A stretch of DNA of 64,000 nucleotides, from assembly GCF_001808185.1 (NCBI RefSeq), contig NZ_CP017668.1, positions 372,001-436,000 of the forward strand, read 5' to 3'. The DNA is from Jeongeupia sp. USM3. Its GTDB lineage: Bacteria; Pseudomonadota; Gammaproteobacteria; Burkholderiales; Chitinibacteraceae. Of this stretch, positions 1 to 8,037 are shown piece after piece. The notes under the pieces are model-generated. The model searched no databases and had not been told where the DNA came from. It saw only the letters and a list, made by a program, of their open reading frames with translations. Positions within the stretch are counted from its first letter, which is position 1. Each line of letters starts with the position of its first letter. The position numbers and the translations under genes were made by a program.

Positions 1-104
1 TTCTGGGTCAGGCAGTGCTGTTCGTCGTGCAAAAACGTGACAAGCTGCCTGTAGGTGTCGGTGGCGGCGCCGAGCAGCGCGGCCCAGTCTGGCGTATCGT
101 TCAT
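1..104 (-). CDS. flgN: FlgN-like flagellar export chaperone (partial)
   Basis: The ATG is at 104 on the minus strand and the frame stays open to the window edge, giving 34 codons that begin MNDTPDWAALLGAATDTY and include a helical HDEQHCLTQ stretch. FlgN is a small helical cytoplasmic chaperone for the hook-filament junction proteins FlgK and FlgL. The call rests on position: it starts 15 bases downstream of flgM on the same strand, and flgM-flgN is a common pair. The fragment is too short for a domain-level call. Confidence 0.6.
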   Translation of the reverse strand, partial: MNDTPDWAALLGAATDTYRQLVTFLHDEQHCLTQ

Positions 105-119
105 GGTGACTTGACCGCA

Positions 120-398
120 TCAGCGGCCAAGCAGTTCCTTGACGCTGTCGATCAGCTTGTCGGCAATGGCGTCGGCACGAACGCTGAAGCGGCCTTCGGC
201 GATCGCCTGGCGCAGCGATGCGACGCGCTCGGCATCGAACGGCGCGCCGGCAGCGTCGGCCTGGCCGAGCTCGGCTGCGGCCGGATTGATGCTGACGCTG
301 AGGTCGTCGGCCTGTGCGGCCTTGCCGGTCTGACTGGTTCGCTCGGTGTTGCGCGGCGTTTGCGGTGCCGGCGACCGGGTAGACGAGTCGATCTTCAT
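120..398 (-). CDS. flgM: Anti-sigma-28 factor FlgM
   Basis: The protein has 92 residues, starting MKIDSSTRSPAP. FlgM binds sigma-28 (FliA) and holds late flagellar genes off until it is exported through the finished hook-basal body. The N-terminal half is Ser/Thr/Pro-rich and probably disordered. The C-terminal half (FDAERVASLRQAIAEGRF, then a helix ending KELLGR) matches the family's sigma-binding region. The frame stays open upstream to about 569, but the ATG at 398 has an AAGGAA ribosome-binding site a few bases ahead of it and gives the usual FlgM length. A sigma-28 promoter lies at 461-487, so FlgM is probably expressed in the class it controls. Confidence 0.92.
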   Translation of the reverse strand: MKIDSSTRSPAPQTPRNTERTSQTGKAAQADDLSVSINPAAAELGQADAAGAPFDAERVASLRQAIAEGRFSVRADAIADKLIDSVKELLGR

Positions 399-703
399 GC
401 TGGTTTCCTTATCGTTCGCGGGCCACGCCGCGGTCGATTCCTGGATGGCGATTATGCTTTGTATCGGCATCGTTGTCGGAAACTTTAGCGCATTCGTCTG
501 CCTGTCGTCGCTGCCGAACGGTCGTTTCGGATGCGCCGGCCGACATGCCCGATGCCGGGGCGATATCATGAGGACATGAAACGGCCGTCCAGTTGCGCAC
601 CGTCCACCGCTTCATGGCGGCCGGGGCTTGCTGTATAGTTGCGCAATTTTGACCCGGCCCAGGGTCGGCGCCTGCGTGCGCGCCGCGGGAGAACCGAGCA
701 AGC
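399..703. other. Divergent intergenic region flgM/accA
   Basis: This 305-base gap between two outward-facing genes holds the flgM sigma-28 promoter (461-487). On the plus strand a TATAGT at 634-639 could be the -10 of accA, but the hexamer 17 bases upstream (TTCATG) is a poor -35. I see no convincing gene here; the ORFs crossing it are shadows or upstream extensions. Confidence 0.5.
461..487 (-). promoter_or_regulatory. Sigma-28 promoter of flgM
   Basis: On the minus strand, TAAA (487-484) is followed by exactly 15 bases and then GCCGATAC (468-461). The FliA consensus is TAAA-N15-GCCGATAA, so 11 of 12 positions match with the ideal spacer. It lies about 63 bases upstream of the flgM ATG. Confidence 0.85.
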
Positions 704-1672
704 ATGAAAACCACATTCCTCGATTTCGAGCAGCCCATTGCCGAGCTCGAAAACAAGATCGAAGAGCTGCGTTACGTCCAGGACGATTCCGCCGTCGACA
801 TTTCGGTCGAGATCGGCCATCTGGAAAAGAAAAGCCAGGAGCTGACCAAAAGCATCTACGCCAAGCTCACGCCTTGGCAGATCTCCCAGGTCGCACGCCA
901 TCCGCAGCGGCCGTACACGCTCGATTATCTGAGCGCGATCTTTACCGATTTCGAAGAGCTGCACGGTGACCGTGCCTTTGCCGACGACCACGCGATCGTC
1001 GGCGGGCTGGCGCGGTTCAACGGCCATTCGGTCATGGTGATCGGCCACCAGAAAGGCCGGGACACCAAGGAAAAGATTTTCCGCAACTTCGGCATGCCGC
1101 GTCCCGAGGGCTACCGCAAGGCGCTGCGGCTGATGAAGCTGGCCGAGAAGTTCGGCCTGCCGGTGATCACCTTCATCGATACGCCGGGGGCCTACCCGGG
1201 CATCGGCGCCGAGGAGCGCGGCCAGTCCGAGGCGATCGGCCGCAACCTGTTCGAGATGGCGCAGCTGCGCGTGCCGATCATCAGCACGGTCATCGGCGAG
1301 GGCGGCTCGGGTGGCGCACTGGCGATCGCCGTCGGCGATGTGGTGCAGATGCTGCAGTACTCTACCTACTCGGTGATTTCGCCCGAAGGCTGCGCGTCCA
1401 TTCTGTGGAAAACCGCAGAAAAGGCGCCGGATGCCGCCGAGGCGCTCGGCATTACCGCCAGCCGGCTGAAAACCCTGGGGCTGATCGACAAGATCGTGAC
1501 CGAACCCGTTGGCGGTGCGCATCGGAACCATGCGCAGATGATGCAGGCGATGAAGAAAGCGATTGCCGACGCACTCAAGGGTGTGACCGACAAGTCGATC
1601 GACGCACTGCTCGATACCCGCTTCGAGCGCCTGATGGGCTATGGCCAGTTCAAGGAAGTGCCCCTCCAGTAA
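704..1672 (+). CDS. accA: Acetyl-CoA carboxylase carboxyltransferase subunit alpha
   Basis: The 322-residue protein has the normal AccA length. With AccD it forms the carboxyltransferase that moves CO2 from biotin-BCCP to acetyl-CoA, giving malonyl-CoA for fatty acid synthesis in the cytoplasm. An N-terminal helical segment (FLDFEQPIAELENKIEELR) is followed by the crotonase-fold domain, with IDTPGAYPG at about 158-166 and the oxyanion-hole loop GEGGSGGA at 198-205. tilS starts inside its 3' end, so the two are probably co-transcribed. Confidence 0.97.
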   Translation: MKTTFLDFEQPIAELENKIEELRYVQDDSAVDISVEIGHLEKKSQELTKSIYAKLTPWQISQVARHPQRPYTLDYLSAIFTDFEELHGDRAFADDHAIVGGLARFNGHSVMVIGHQKGRDTKEKIFRNFGMPRPEGYRKALRLMKLAEKFGLPVITFIDTPGAYPGIGAEERGQSEAIGRNLFEMAQLRVPIISTVIGEGGSGGALAIAVGDVVQMLQYSTYSVISPEGCASILWKTAEKAPDAAEALGITASRLKTLGLIDKIVTEPVGGAHRNHAQMMQAMKKAIADALKGVTDKSIDALLDTRFERLMGYGQFKEVPLQ

Positions 1673-2942
1673 GCTTGCCGGGCGGGTGGGCGAATGCCTC
1701 GCCCGCCTGCATGTCTCCAGCGGTACGCGAGTCTGTGTCGGCCTATCCGGCGGGCTCGATTCGGTCGTGCTGCTGCACCTGCTGGCGCAATGGCGCGCCA
1801 CGCACGGCTTCTTCCTCTCTGCCGTTCATGTCCACCACGGCCTGTCGCCGAATGCCGATGCCTGGGGCGAGGCCGCGCGCGGCCTTGCCACGGCACTCGG
1901 CGTGCCCTGTCGTGTCGAGCGGGTGCGGGTCGATGCACGTGTGCTGGGCATCGAGGCCGCGGCGCGCGCGGCGCGTTACGCGGCATTCGAGTCGCTCGAC
2001 GCCGAGGTGCTCTGCCTTGGGCATCATCGCGACGATCAGGCCGAGACGGTGCTGATGAACGCATTGCGCGGCAACGGCCTGGGCGGTCTGGCCGCGATGC
2101 CGGAGTGCCGCGCCCTGACTCCGGCGCTGCAACTGCTTCGGCCGCTGCTCGATGTGCCGCGCAGCGTGCTGCGCGACTACGCCGATCTGCATGCGCTGAC
2201 GTGGGTCGACGACGAAAGCAACGCCGATACGCGGTTTACCCGCAACTTCCTGCGTCACCAAATCCTGCCGCCGCTCTTGCAGCGCGATCCGGGCGTGGTT
2301 GCATCGCTCGCGCGGCTGGCCGGGCAGGCCGCCGAGGCCGATGCACTGTTGTGCGATCTGGCCGAGCTCGATCTGGCCACCTGCGTGGTCGACGGTGCGT
2401 TCGATCTTGCCGTCTCGGCCGGTCTGAGCGAGCGCCGCCGTCGCAATGCGCTCAGGCACTGGCTGGCCGGTGTCGGCATTGTCGCCGATGCCCGCGCTTT
2501 CGATGCCTTCGTGTTGCAGCTCGGCGCGGCAGCCGATGCGCAGCCCGAGCTGCGCTGGCGGAGCCGGCGGGTGCGGCGTTACCGCCAGCGCCTCTACCCG
2601 GTACCGGCGGTGCGATTCGACTTGGTGATCGATGTCGAGCCCGGCGTGACGGTCGAAACGCCGCTAGGGCGGCTGGCGTGGGTAAGGGGTGAGGGCATTG
2701 CCGAATCGGCGGCGGGGCGCTGGCAGCTGCGGCCGCGCACCGGTGGCGAGCGCTTGCGCCTGCGTGCCGACGGGCCGACTCGCCCGCTCAAGCAGCTCTA
2801 TCAGGAGGCGGGAGTGCCACCGTGGTTGCGTGAAGCAATGCCGCTGCTCTATTGCGACGAGACGCTGGCGGCAGTGCCGGGGGTCGGTATTGCAATCGAA
2901 TTCAAGGGGGAGGGCTGGCTGCCGTTGTGGCAACCAGCCTGA
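1641..2942 (+). CDS. tilS: tRNA(Ile)-lysidine synthase TilS
   Basis: This 433-residue N-type ATP pyrophosphatase converts C34 of the CAU-anticodon tRNA-Ile to lysidine so that it reads AUA. The PP-loop SGGLDS is at about residues 36-41, HHRDDQAET follows in the catalytic domain, and the C-terminal third (LRPRTGGERLRL, then KQLYQEAGVPPWLR) is the tRNA-binding TilS-C domain. The ATG at 1641 overlaps accA by 32 bases. An in-frame GTG at 1686 is a possible later start, which would leave the PP-loop intact. Confidence 0.95.
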   Translation: MASSRKCPSSKLAGRVGECLARLHVSSGTRVCVGLSGGLDSVVLLHLLAQWRATHGFFLSAVHVHHGLSPNADAWGEAARGLATALGVPCRVERVRVDARVLGIEAAARAARYAAFESLDAEVLCLGHHRDDQAETVLMNALRGNGLGGLAAMPECRALTPALQLLRPLLDVPRSVLRDYADLHALTWVDDESNADTRFTRNFLRHQILPPLLQRDPGVVASLARLAGQAAEADALLCDLAELDLATCVVDGAFDLAVSAGLSERRRRNALRHWLAGVGIVADARAFDAFVLQLGAAADAQPELRWRSRRVRRYRQRLYPVPAVRFDLVIDVEPGVTVETPLGRLAWVRGEGIAESAAGRWQLRPRTGGERLRLRADGPTRPLKQLYQEAGVPPWLREAMPLLYCDETLAAVPGVGIAIEFKGEGWLPLWQPA

Positions 2943-2949
2943 CTGCTTC

Positions 2950-4080
2950 CTAGCCCAGCAGGCGTTCGAGCACGCCTGCGTAGACTTGCGACAGCTTGGG
3001 GACGTCCTCGACCGCGACGCACTCGTTGAGCTTGTGGATCGTCTTGTTGATCGGGCCGAATTCGACGACCTCGGGGCAATACTTGGCGATGAAGCGCCCG
3101 TCGGACGTGCCGCCGGTGGTGTTGAGTTGCGGCACCACGCCGGTGACCTCGGCAACCGAGGCCTTGATCGCGTCGATCAGCGCGCCATGGTCGGTCAGGA
3201 ACGGCTCGCCCGACAGGTTCCACGTCAATTCGTACTCGAGCCCGTGTGCGTCGAGGATCGCATGGACCTTCTGCTTCAGCGTGTCGGCGGTGTTCTCGGT
3301 CGAGAAGCGGAAGTTGAACAGGACTTCGGCCGTTCCCGGAATGACGTTGGTCGCGCCGGTGCCGCTGTGGATGTTCGAGACCTGCCACGTTGTCGGCGGG
3401 AAGTAGGCGTTGCCCCGGTCCCACTCGGTCGCGGCGAGTTCGGCGAGTGCTGGTGCGAGCAGGTGGATCGGGTTTTTCGCCAGGTGCGGGTAGGCAATGT
3501 GCCCCTGCACGCCATGGACGATCAGATGACCCGACAGCGAGCCGCGGCGGCCGTTCTTGATCGTGTCGCCAAAGGTTTCGGCGCTGGTCGGTTCGCCGAC
3601 GATGCAGTAGTCGATCCGCTCGCCACGCGCCTTCAGAGCCTCAATGACCTTGACCGTGCCGTCGTGCGCCGGGCCTTCCTCGTCCGAGGTGATCAGGAAA
3701 GCGATCGAGCCCTTGGGATTCGGGTGTCTGGCAAGGAAAGTCTCGGTGGCGGTGACGAAGGCCGCGAGCGAGGCCTTCATGTCGGCGGCGCCACGGCCGA
3801 ACAGGTGGCCGTCGCGGATATCCGGCGCGAACGGGTCCGAATGCCAGCGGTCGAGCGGGCCGGTCGGCACCACATCGGTATGACCGGCGAACACCAGTAC
3901 CGGCCCTTCGTTGCCGAAGCGCGCCCACAGGTTGTCGACGTCGCCGAAGCGCATCGGTTCGATATGGAAACCGAGCTTTGCGAGCCGGTTGGCCATCAGT
4001 TGCTGGCAGTCGGCGTCGTTGGGGGTGACCGAGGCTTGGCGGATCAGTTGCAGGGTCAGGTCTAGCGTGGCGTCGTTCAT
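2950..4080 (-). CDS. dapE: Succinyl-diaminopimelate desuccinylase
   Basis: DapE hydrolyses N-succinyl-L,L-diaminopimelate to L,L-DAP and succinate in the lysine and peptidoglycan pathway. The 376-residue M20 metallohydrolase shows the metal ligands and catalytic residues: GHTDVV (His67, Asp69), GRGAADMK (Asp100), TSDEEG (Glu134/135) and a late His in NKTIHKLNE. The frame stays open 72 bases further upstream, but MNDATLDLT at 4080 fits the family N-terminus. The upstream ArsC/Spx-like gene stops 4 bases before this ATG, a pairing also found in E. coli (yffB-dapE). Confidence 0.97.
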   Translation of the reverse strand: MNDATLDLTLQLIRQASVTPNDADCQQLMANRLAKLGFHIEPMRFGDVDNLWARFGNEGPVLVFAGHTDVVPTGPLDRWHSDPFAPDIRDGHLFGRGAADMKASLAAFVTATETFLARHPNPKGSIAFLITSDEEGPAHDGTVKVIEALKARGERIDYCIVGEPTSAETFGDTIKNGRRGSLSGHLIVHGVQGHIAYPHLAKNPIHLLAPALAELAATEWDRGNAYFPPTTWQVSNIHSGTGATNVIPGTAEVLFNFRFSTENTADTLKQKVHAILDAHGLEYELTWNLSGEPFLTDHGALIDAIKASVAEVTGVVPQLNTTGGTSDGRFIAKYCPEVVEFGPINKTIHKLNECVAVEDVPKLSQVYAGVLERLLG

Positions 4081-4084
4081 GGTC

Positions 4085-4432
4085 TCAGCGGCTGAAAAGG
4101 GCGTTGTAGGTATCGGGCTTGAAGCCAACGGTGATCGTACCATTGTGGTCAAGTACCGGCCGCTTGATCGCCGACGGCTGCGCCAGCATGACTGCGATGG
4201 CCGAGGCGGCGTCGGTTACGGCGGCCTTGCTGGCGTCGTCGAGCTTGCGCCAGGTCGTGCCTTGCCGGTTCAGCAGCGTCTCCCACCCTGCCTTGTCGGC
4301 CCAGTGGGCGAGCAGCTCGGCGCTGACGCCCTGCTTTTTGAAATCGTGCCAGTCGTAGTCGTGGCCATGCTCGGCAAGCCAGGTGCGTGCTTTCTTGACG
4401 GTGTCGCAGTTAGGGATGCCGTAAAGCTTCAT
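4085..4432 (-). CDS. ArsC/Spx-family reductase (YffB-like)
   Basis: The protein has 115 residues with a thioredoxin-like fold. It begins MKLYGIPNCDTVKKARTWL, with a single N-terminal Cys9 as in the YffB/Spx/ArsC family, and continues WHDFKKQGVS and RPVLDHNGTITVGF, which are family signatures. The physiological substrate of YffB proteins is unclear, and arsenate reduction should not be assumed. It lies directly upstream of dapE on the same strand. I chose ATG 4432 over 4450 because MKLYGIPNC is the canonical N-terminus. Confidence 0.9.
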   Translation of the reverse strand: MKLYGIPNCDTVKKARTWLAEHGHDYDWHDFKKQGVSAELLAHWADKAGWETLLNRQGTTWRKLDDASKAAVTDAASAIAVMLAQPSAIKRPVLDHNGTITVGFKPDTYNALFSR

Positions 4433-4588
4433 GTCGGACTCCGTTCGCAAAAGCGCGATTCTAAACAGCAGGCAGAACGGTGCCTACCACCCATCGGAGC
4501 GTCCGGAATGGTGCATATCCGTCAGCAGGACGCGTGCATATGAATGAATGACCGGAATCTGCCGCGTGAAAAACCGATGGAGGTCGTC

Positions 4589-5113
4589 ATGAATGCCCTG
4601 TACGCCGTTGCCCCTTCGCTGTGTCTGCTGGCCGCGTGCGCATCGCCGCCGGCGATGCAGCAATCCACCTTGCCCGAGTCGATCCGGGTGAATCCGCCGG
4701 ACAAACTGGTCATGAGCACGACCGGGGTGGGCGAGATCACTTACGAGTGCCGTGCCAAGAAAGACGCTGCGGGCCAGTTCGAATGGGCGTTTGCCGGCCC
4801 CAGTGCAGTGCTCTACGACCAGCGCCGCCAGGTGGTCGGCAAGTACTATGGCGGCCCGACCTGGGAGTCGGTGGATGGCTCGAAAGTGACCGGAAGCCAG
4901 GTCGCGGTCAGCCCCGCGCCGGCGGGGAATATCCCGTTGCAGCTGGTCAAGGCCAATTCCCTGTCCGGTGCGGGCAAAATGGCCGGGATCAGTTTCATCC
5001 AGCGCGTGAACACCAAGGGCGGGGTTGCCCCCGCCACGCCGTGTACCAGCGCCAGTCTGGGCCAGAAACAGCAGGTGGCGTATGAGGCGGATTACCTGTT
5101 CTACGCCCGGTAG
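4589..5113 (+). CDS. DUF3455-domain putative lipoprotein
   Basis: The 174-residue protein has a short hydrophobic leader ending in a lipobox (LCLLAAC, Cys17), so it is probably a lipoprotein. The body (GVGEITYECRAK, then FEWAFAGPSAVLYD, GKYYGGPTWESVDGSKV and a Cys near the C-terminus) matches DUF3455, a family of unknown function. A GGAGG sits just before ATG 4589. The frame is open to another ATG at 4544, which would add basic residues ahead of the leader but lacks a ribosome-binding site. No nearby gene hints at its role. Confidence 0.75.
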   Translation: MNALYAVAPSLCLLAACASPPAMQQSTLPESIRVNPPDKLVMSTTGVGEITYECRAKKDAAGQFEWAFAGPSAVLYDQRRQVVGKYYGGPTWESVDGSKVTGSQVAVSPAPAGNIPLQLVKANSLSGAGKMAGISFIQRVNTKGGVAPATPCTSASLGQKQQVAYEADYLFYAR

Positions 5114-5271
5114 CGTGTCCGGCATGTCCGTAGCGGTGTCGGGCCCGCGTCGCATATCGGGTCCGGCCGGACGGAGTGCAACGCCGGACGCCGGCGCGGC
5201 CTTGGTCAGCGCTTGTCCGGCAAGGGGGCCGGGTCGCGCATCGCCGGAGGCGGGGGTACACTCGACAGCCT

Positions 5272-6123
5272 ATGCGCATTTCAATCGACATCCCCTCGCA
5301 AGTGCTGACGCTGCACGACGAATCCGGCTCGGTCTTGCGCCAGTACCCGGTATCAACGGCTGCGCTGGGCGCGGGCGAACGCGCCGGCAGCTTCCAGACC
5401 CCGCGGGGGCGACATGTGGTCAGGGCCTTGATCGGCGGTAGCGAACCGATCAACGCGGTGTTCCGCGCGCGACGCCCGACCGGGGAGGTCTACTCGGCCG
5501 AGCTTGCTGTCGCGCATCCGGGGCGGGACTGGATCCTGTCGCGGATCATCTGGCTGTCCGGCACCGTGCCCGGGTTCAACCGGCTCGGCACGGTCGACAC
5601 GATGCGCCGCTACATCTACATCCACGGCACGCCGGACAGCGAGCCGATGGGGGTGCCCGCATCGCACGGCTGCATCCGCATGCGCAACAGCGATGTCGTC
5701 GCGCTGTTCGGGCTGCTGCACGTGGGTGTAACGGTCGATATCGTCGGTGATCCGGCCTGGGTGGTTTATCCGTACGAACGCGACATCGGTGCCGGTCTGG
5801 TCGGATTCGGCGTGGCCGGGCCGCAAAGTCCTGTATCGGGTCTGGCCGTGGTCGGCCGGCGTCTTGCCCTGTGGCGGGCCGACGGTTGCTGCATGGGGCA
5901 GGGCTGTCTGGAACCCGGAGGGACGTTACGGCTGGCACTTGCTCCAGCGGCGGCGGCACAGGCACCACGACTGATCGACGCCTTGCTCGAAGAAGCGAGC
6001 ACCCTCGGCTGGCGCCATGCCGACCTGCTGGCAACCGCCGCGCCGCAGCCGCAATGGATCGCGATCAGCGATCCGGTCGACGGACCGGCTTCCGGGGCCG
6101 TCCGGCGTTATCGCCGCCAGATC
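5272..6123 (+). CDS. L,D-transpeptidase (YkuD) with extra C-terminal domain
   Basis: The YkuD catalytic domain spans about residues 1-165: His118 in YIYIHGT and the Cys134 motif SHGCIRMRN are both intact, so peptidoglycan cross-linking or a related thiol acyl-transfer reaction is likely. Two features are odd. The protein starts straight into the domain (MRISIDIPSQVLTLHD) with no visible signal peptide. Residues from about 175 to the end form a second region I do not recognise, containing a CCMGQGC cluster. ATG 5272 follows a GGAGG-like site; the frame is open to 5176. The stop codon is TAG at 6124-6126, overlapping the stop of the convergent gene. Confidence 0.82.
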
Positions 6124-6458
6124 TAGGCCAGCAGTACCAGCCGGCTGCGCGGTTTGCCGGTCTGGCCGGTGTAGGCGTCACGAAGCTGCTGGCGCTTGCA
6201 GGCCGGTTGCGCTTCGTCGCCGCGCTGGCGCGTTTCGGTGTGCATCAATGTAAAGACCAGCCGGTCCGACCAGCTTTCAGACGGAGTTGCATGGTGCGTG
6301 TCGATCAGCCGGCGCCGCCTGAGCTGGCGCCGCCGCTGCAGCCAGTCTTCGAAGTGTGGTGCGTCGTCAGCCGGCACGGACGGGCGCGGGGCGTACCGGA
6401 CGGATGGCGTGGCGGACTGCCGGCTGGCACGAAACTGGAGTGCGGGGATCTGGAGCAT
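6123..6458 (-). CDS. Hypothetical basic protein
   Basis: The 111-residue product starts MLQIPALQFRASR and is rich in Arg and Gln, with the run LQRRRQLRRRRL in the middle. There is no signal peptide or membrane segment and I recognise no domain. A GAGG site lies 6 bases ahead of ATG 6458. A promoter-like pair with an overlapping inverted repeat lies upstream (6589-6625), which supports a real, possibly regulated gene. Its stop overlaps that of the convergent L,D-transpeptidase in a shared CTAG. Confidence 0.5.
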   Translation of the reverse strand: MLQIPALQFRASRQSATPSVRYAPRPSVPADDAPHFEDWLQRRRQLRRRRLIDTHHATPSESWSDRLVFTLMHTETRQRGDEAQPACKRQQLRDAYTGQTGKPRSRLVLLA

Positions 6459-6546
6459 GACGGGCCTCGCGGTGTGATTCGGACAGCCCGTCGCGGCCAT
6501 TGCTTGTGAGTCGCTGCGATCGGGGTGCCGCTGATACACCGATGAT

Positions 6547-6566
6547 CCGGTTTGCCGCAAAACCGG
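6547..6566. repeat. Hairpin CCGGTTT/AAACCGG
   Basis: A perfect 7-base stem with a 6-base loop lies between the dcu gene and the small gene ending at 6123. There is no T run on either side, so it is not a standard intrinsic terminator. It would lie in the 5' leader of the small gene's mRNA. Confidence 0.4.
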
Positions 6567-6588
6567 ACCATGCCCGATTTACTCTGAT

Positions 6589-6609
6589 TTTCGTGATTAA
6601 TTCACGAAA
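6589..6609 (-). promoter_or_regulatory. Inverted repeat overlapping a possible -10 box
   Basis: The arms TTTCGTGA and TCACGAAA form a perfect 8-base inverted repeat around a 5-base centre. On the minus strand a TTGATA (6625-6620) and an ATTAAT (6601-6596) with an 18-base spacer could be -35/-10 boxes for the gene ending at 6123, which puts the repeat over the -10. A repressor operator is one reading; part of the dcu gene's 3' end processing is another. Confidence 0.4.
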
Positions 6610-6641
6610 TTGTCAGTAATATCAAGCCGTTGTCATGTTCG

Positions 6642-7955
6642 TTAAAGCAACCATCCGGCCAGAGCGAAGCCGCTGGAAACGCTGGCCGCCGAGCACGTCA
6701 GGCCCGGCAGCATGAAGCTGTGGTTGAGCAGCCAGCGGCCGATGCGCGTTGTGCCGGTCTGGTCGAAGTTGATCGCGGCGATCACGGTCGGGTAGTTCGG
6801 GATGAAGAAATAGCCGTTTACGCTCGGGAACATCGCGATCAGCGCCGGTGCCGGAATGCCGAGCGCGATGCCGAGCGGCATCAGCGCGCGTATCGTTGCC
6901 GCCTGCGAGTAGAGCAGGATGGACATGGCGAACAGCGCGAGCGCAAACAGCCACGGCGCCGCGGTCACGGCGGACTGGATGTTGTGCGAGAAGAACGACA
7001 TATTGCCCTGGATGAAGGTGTCGCCCATCCAGGCAACGCCGAAGATGCCGATGACGGCCGCCGCGCCGGCGCGGAACACGCTGTCGCGGACCACTTGCTC
7101 GGGGTGAACGCGGCTGACCAGCAGGATCAGCGCCGCCGCCGACAGCATGATGATTTCGATGGCCTGCGACATCTCCAGCCTGACCAGGCTGTCGCCGCTT
7201 CCCCATGACGGGCGCAGCGCCGGGAACGAGCCGAGCAGCACGACCGAGAACGCTGCGGCAAGGAATATCCAGACCGACCACTTCGCCGCTGCCGGCAGTG
7301 CCGGCCGGGCGCTGCTGTCGATGGGTTGCAGCTCGCCCGATGCCAGCCTGGCCTTGTAGACCGGGTCGAGGTCGAGTTCGACGCCCAGCCTGCTGGCGAC
7401 CAGGGCGCCGGCCATCGTGCCGATCAGGGTTGCCGGGATTGCGATCATCAGGATGTCGGACAGATGTACGCCGGCCGGCGACAGCAGCGACAGCAGCGCG
7501 ACGGTGGCGGCCGAGATCGGACTGGCGGTGATGCCGGCCTGCGACGAGATGACGCTGATCGACAGCGGCCGCTCGGGCCGGACGCCCGATTCGCGGGCGA
7601 CTTCGGCGATGACCGGCAGCACCGAATAGGCGACGTGACCGGTGCCGGCGAACAGCGTGAAGGTGTAGGTGACCAGCGGCGCAAACCAGGTGATGCGCTT
7701 GGGATGGCGGCGCAGCAGGTTTTCGGCGATGCGCACCAGGTAATCCATGCCGCCGGCCGCCTGCAGGCAGCCGGCGGCGGTGATCACGGCGACGATCATC
7801 AGCATGACGTCGATCGGCGCGGTGGCCGGTTTGAGTCCGAAGGCGAAGGTCAGTACGGCCAGGCCGAGCCCGCCCATCACGCCGAGGCCGATGCCGCCGA
7901 TGCGGGCACCGATGAGGATGGCCGCGATGACGACGGCGAATTCGAGCAATAACAT
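6642..7955 (-). CDS. C4-dicarboxylate transporter, DcuA/DcuB family
   Basis: This 437-residue inner-membrane protein has about 10-12 hydrophobic segments. Family-typical stretches include GIGLGVMGGLGLAVL, PIDVMLMIVAVITAAGCLQA, FAGTGHVAYSVLPVI and RPERPLSIS near the middle, and GTTRIGRWLLNHSFMLPG near the end. Dcu carriers exchange fumarate, aspartate or malate for succinate, mainly under low oxygen. Length and sequence do not separate DcuA from DcuB. ATG 7955 gives the usual N-terminus; the frame is open 45 bases further. No partner gene such as aspA or a fumarase is adjacent. Confidence 0.93.
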   Translation of the reverse strand: MLLLEFAVVIAAILIGARIGGIGLGVMGGLGLAVLTFAFGLKPATAPIDVMLMIVAVITAAGCLQAAGGMDYLVRIAENLLRRHPKRITWFAPLVTYTFTLFAGTGHVAYSVLPVIAEVARESGVRPERPLSISVISSQAGITASPISAATVALLSLLSPAGVHLSDILMIAIPATLIGTMAGALVASRLGVELDLDPVYKARLASGELQPIDSSARPALPAAAKWSVWIFLAAAFSVVLLGSFPALRPSWGSGDSLVRLEMSQAIEIIMLSAAALILLVSRVHPEQVVRDSVFRAGAAAVIGIFGVAWMGDTFIQGNMSFFSHNIQSAVTAAPWLFALALFAMSILLYSQAATIRALMPLGIALGIPAPALIAMFPSVNGYFFIPNYPTVIAAINFDQTGTTRIGRWLLNHSFMLPGLTCSAASVSSGFALAGWLL

Positions 7956-8037
7956 ATGCAATCCCGATTGAAGGCGGCGGCATGTTGACCGATGCCGCAA
8001 CGGGACGCAATGGCCGGTGGCGCTCGGTGCGACGTGA

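Noticed and set aside
566..1801. 411-codon minus-strand frame opposite accA
   Set aside because: Shadow of accA; no domain, no ribosome-binding site, and conserved AccA motifs are on the other strand.
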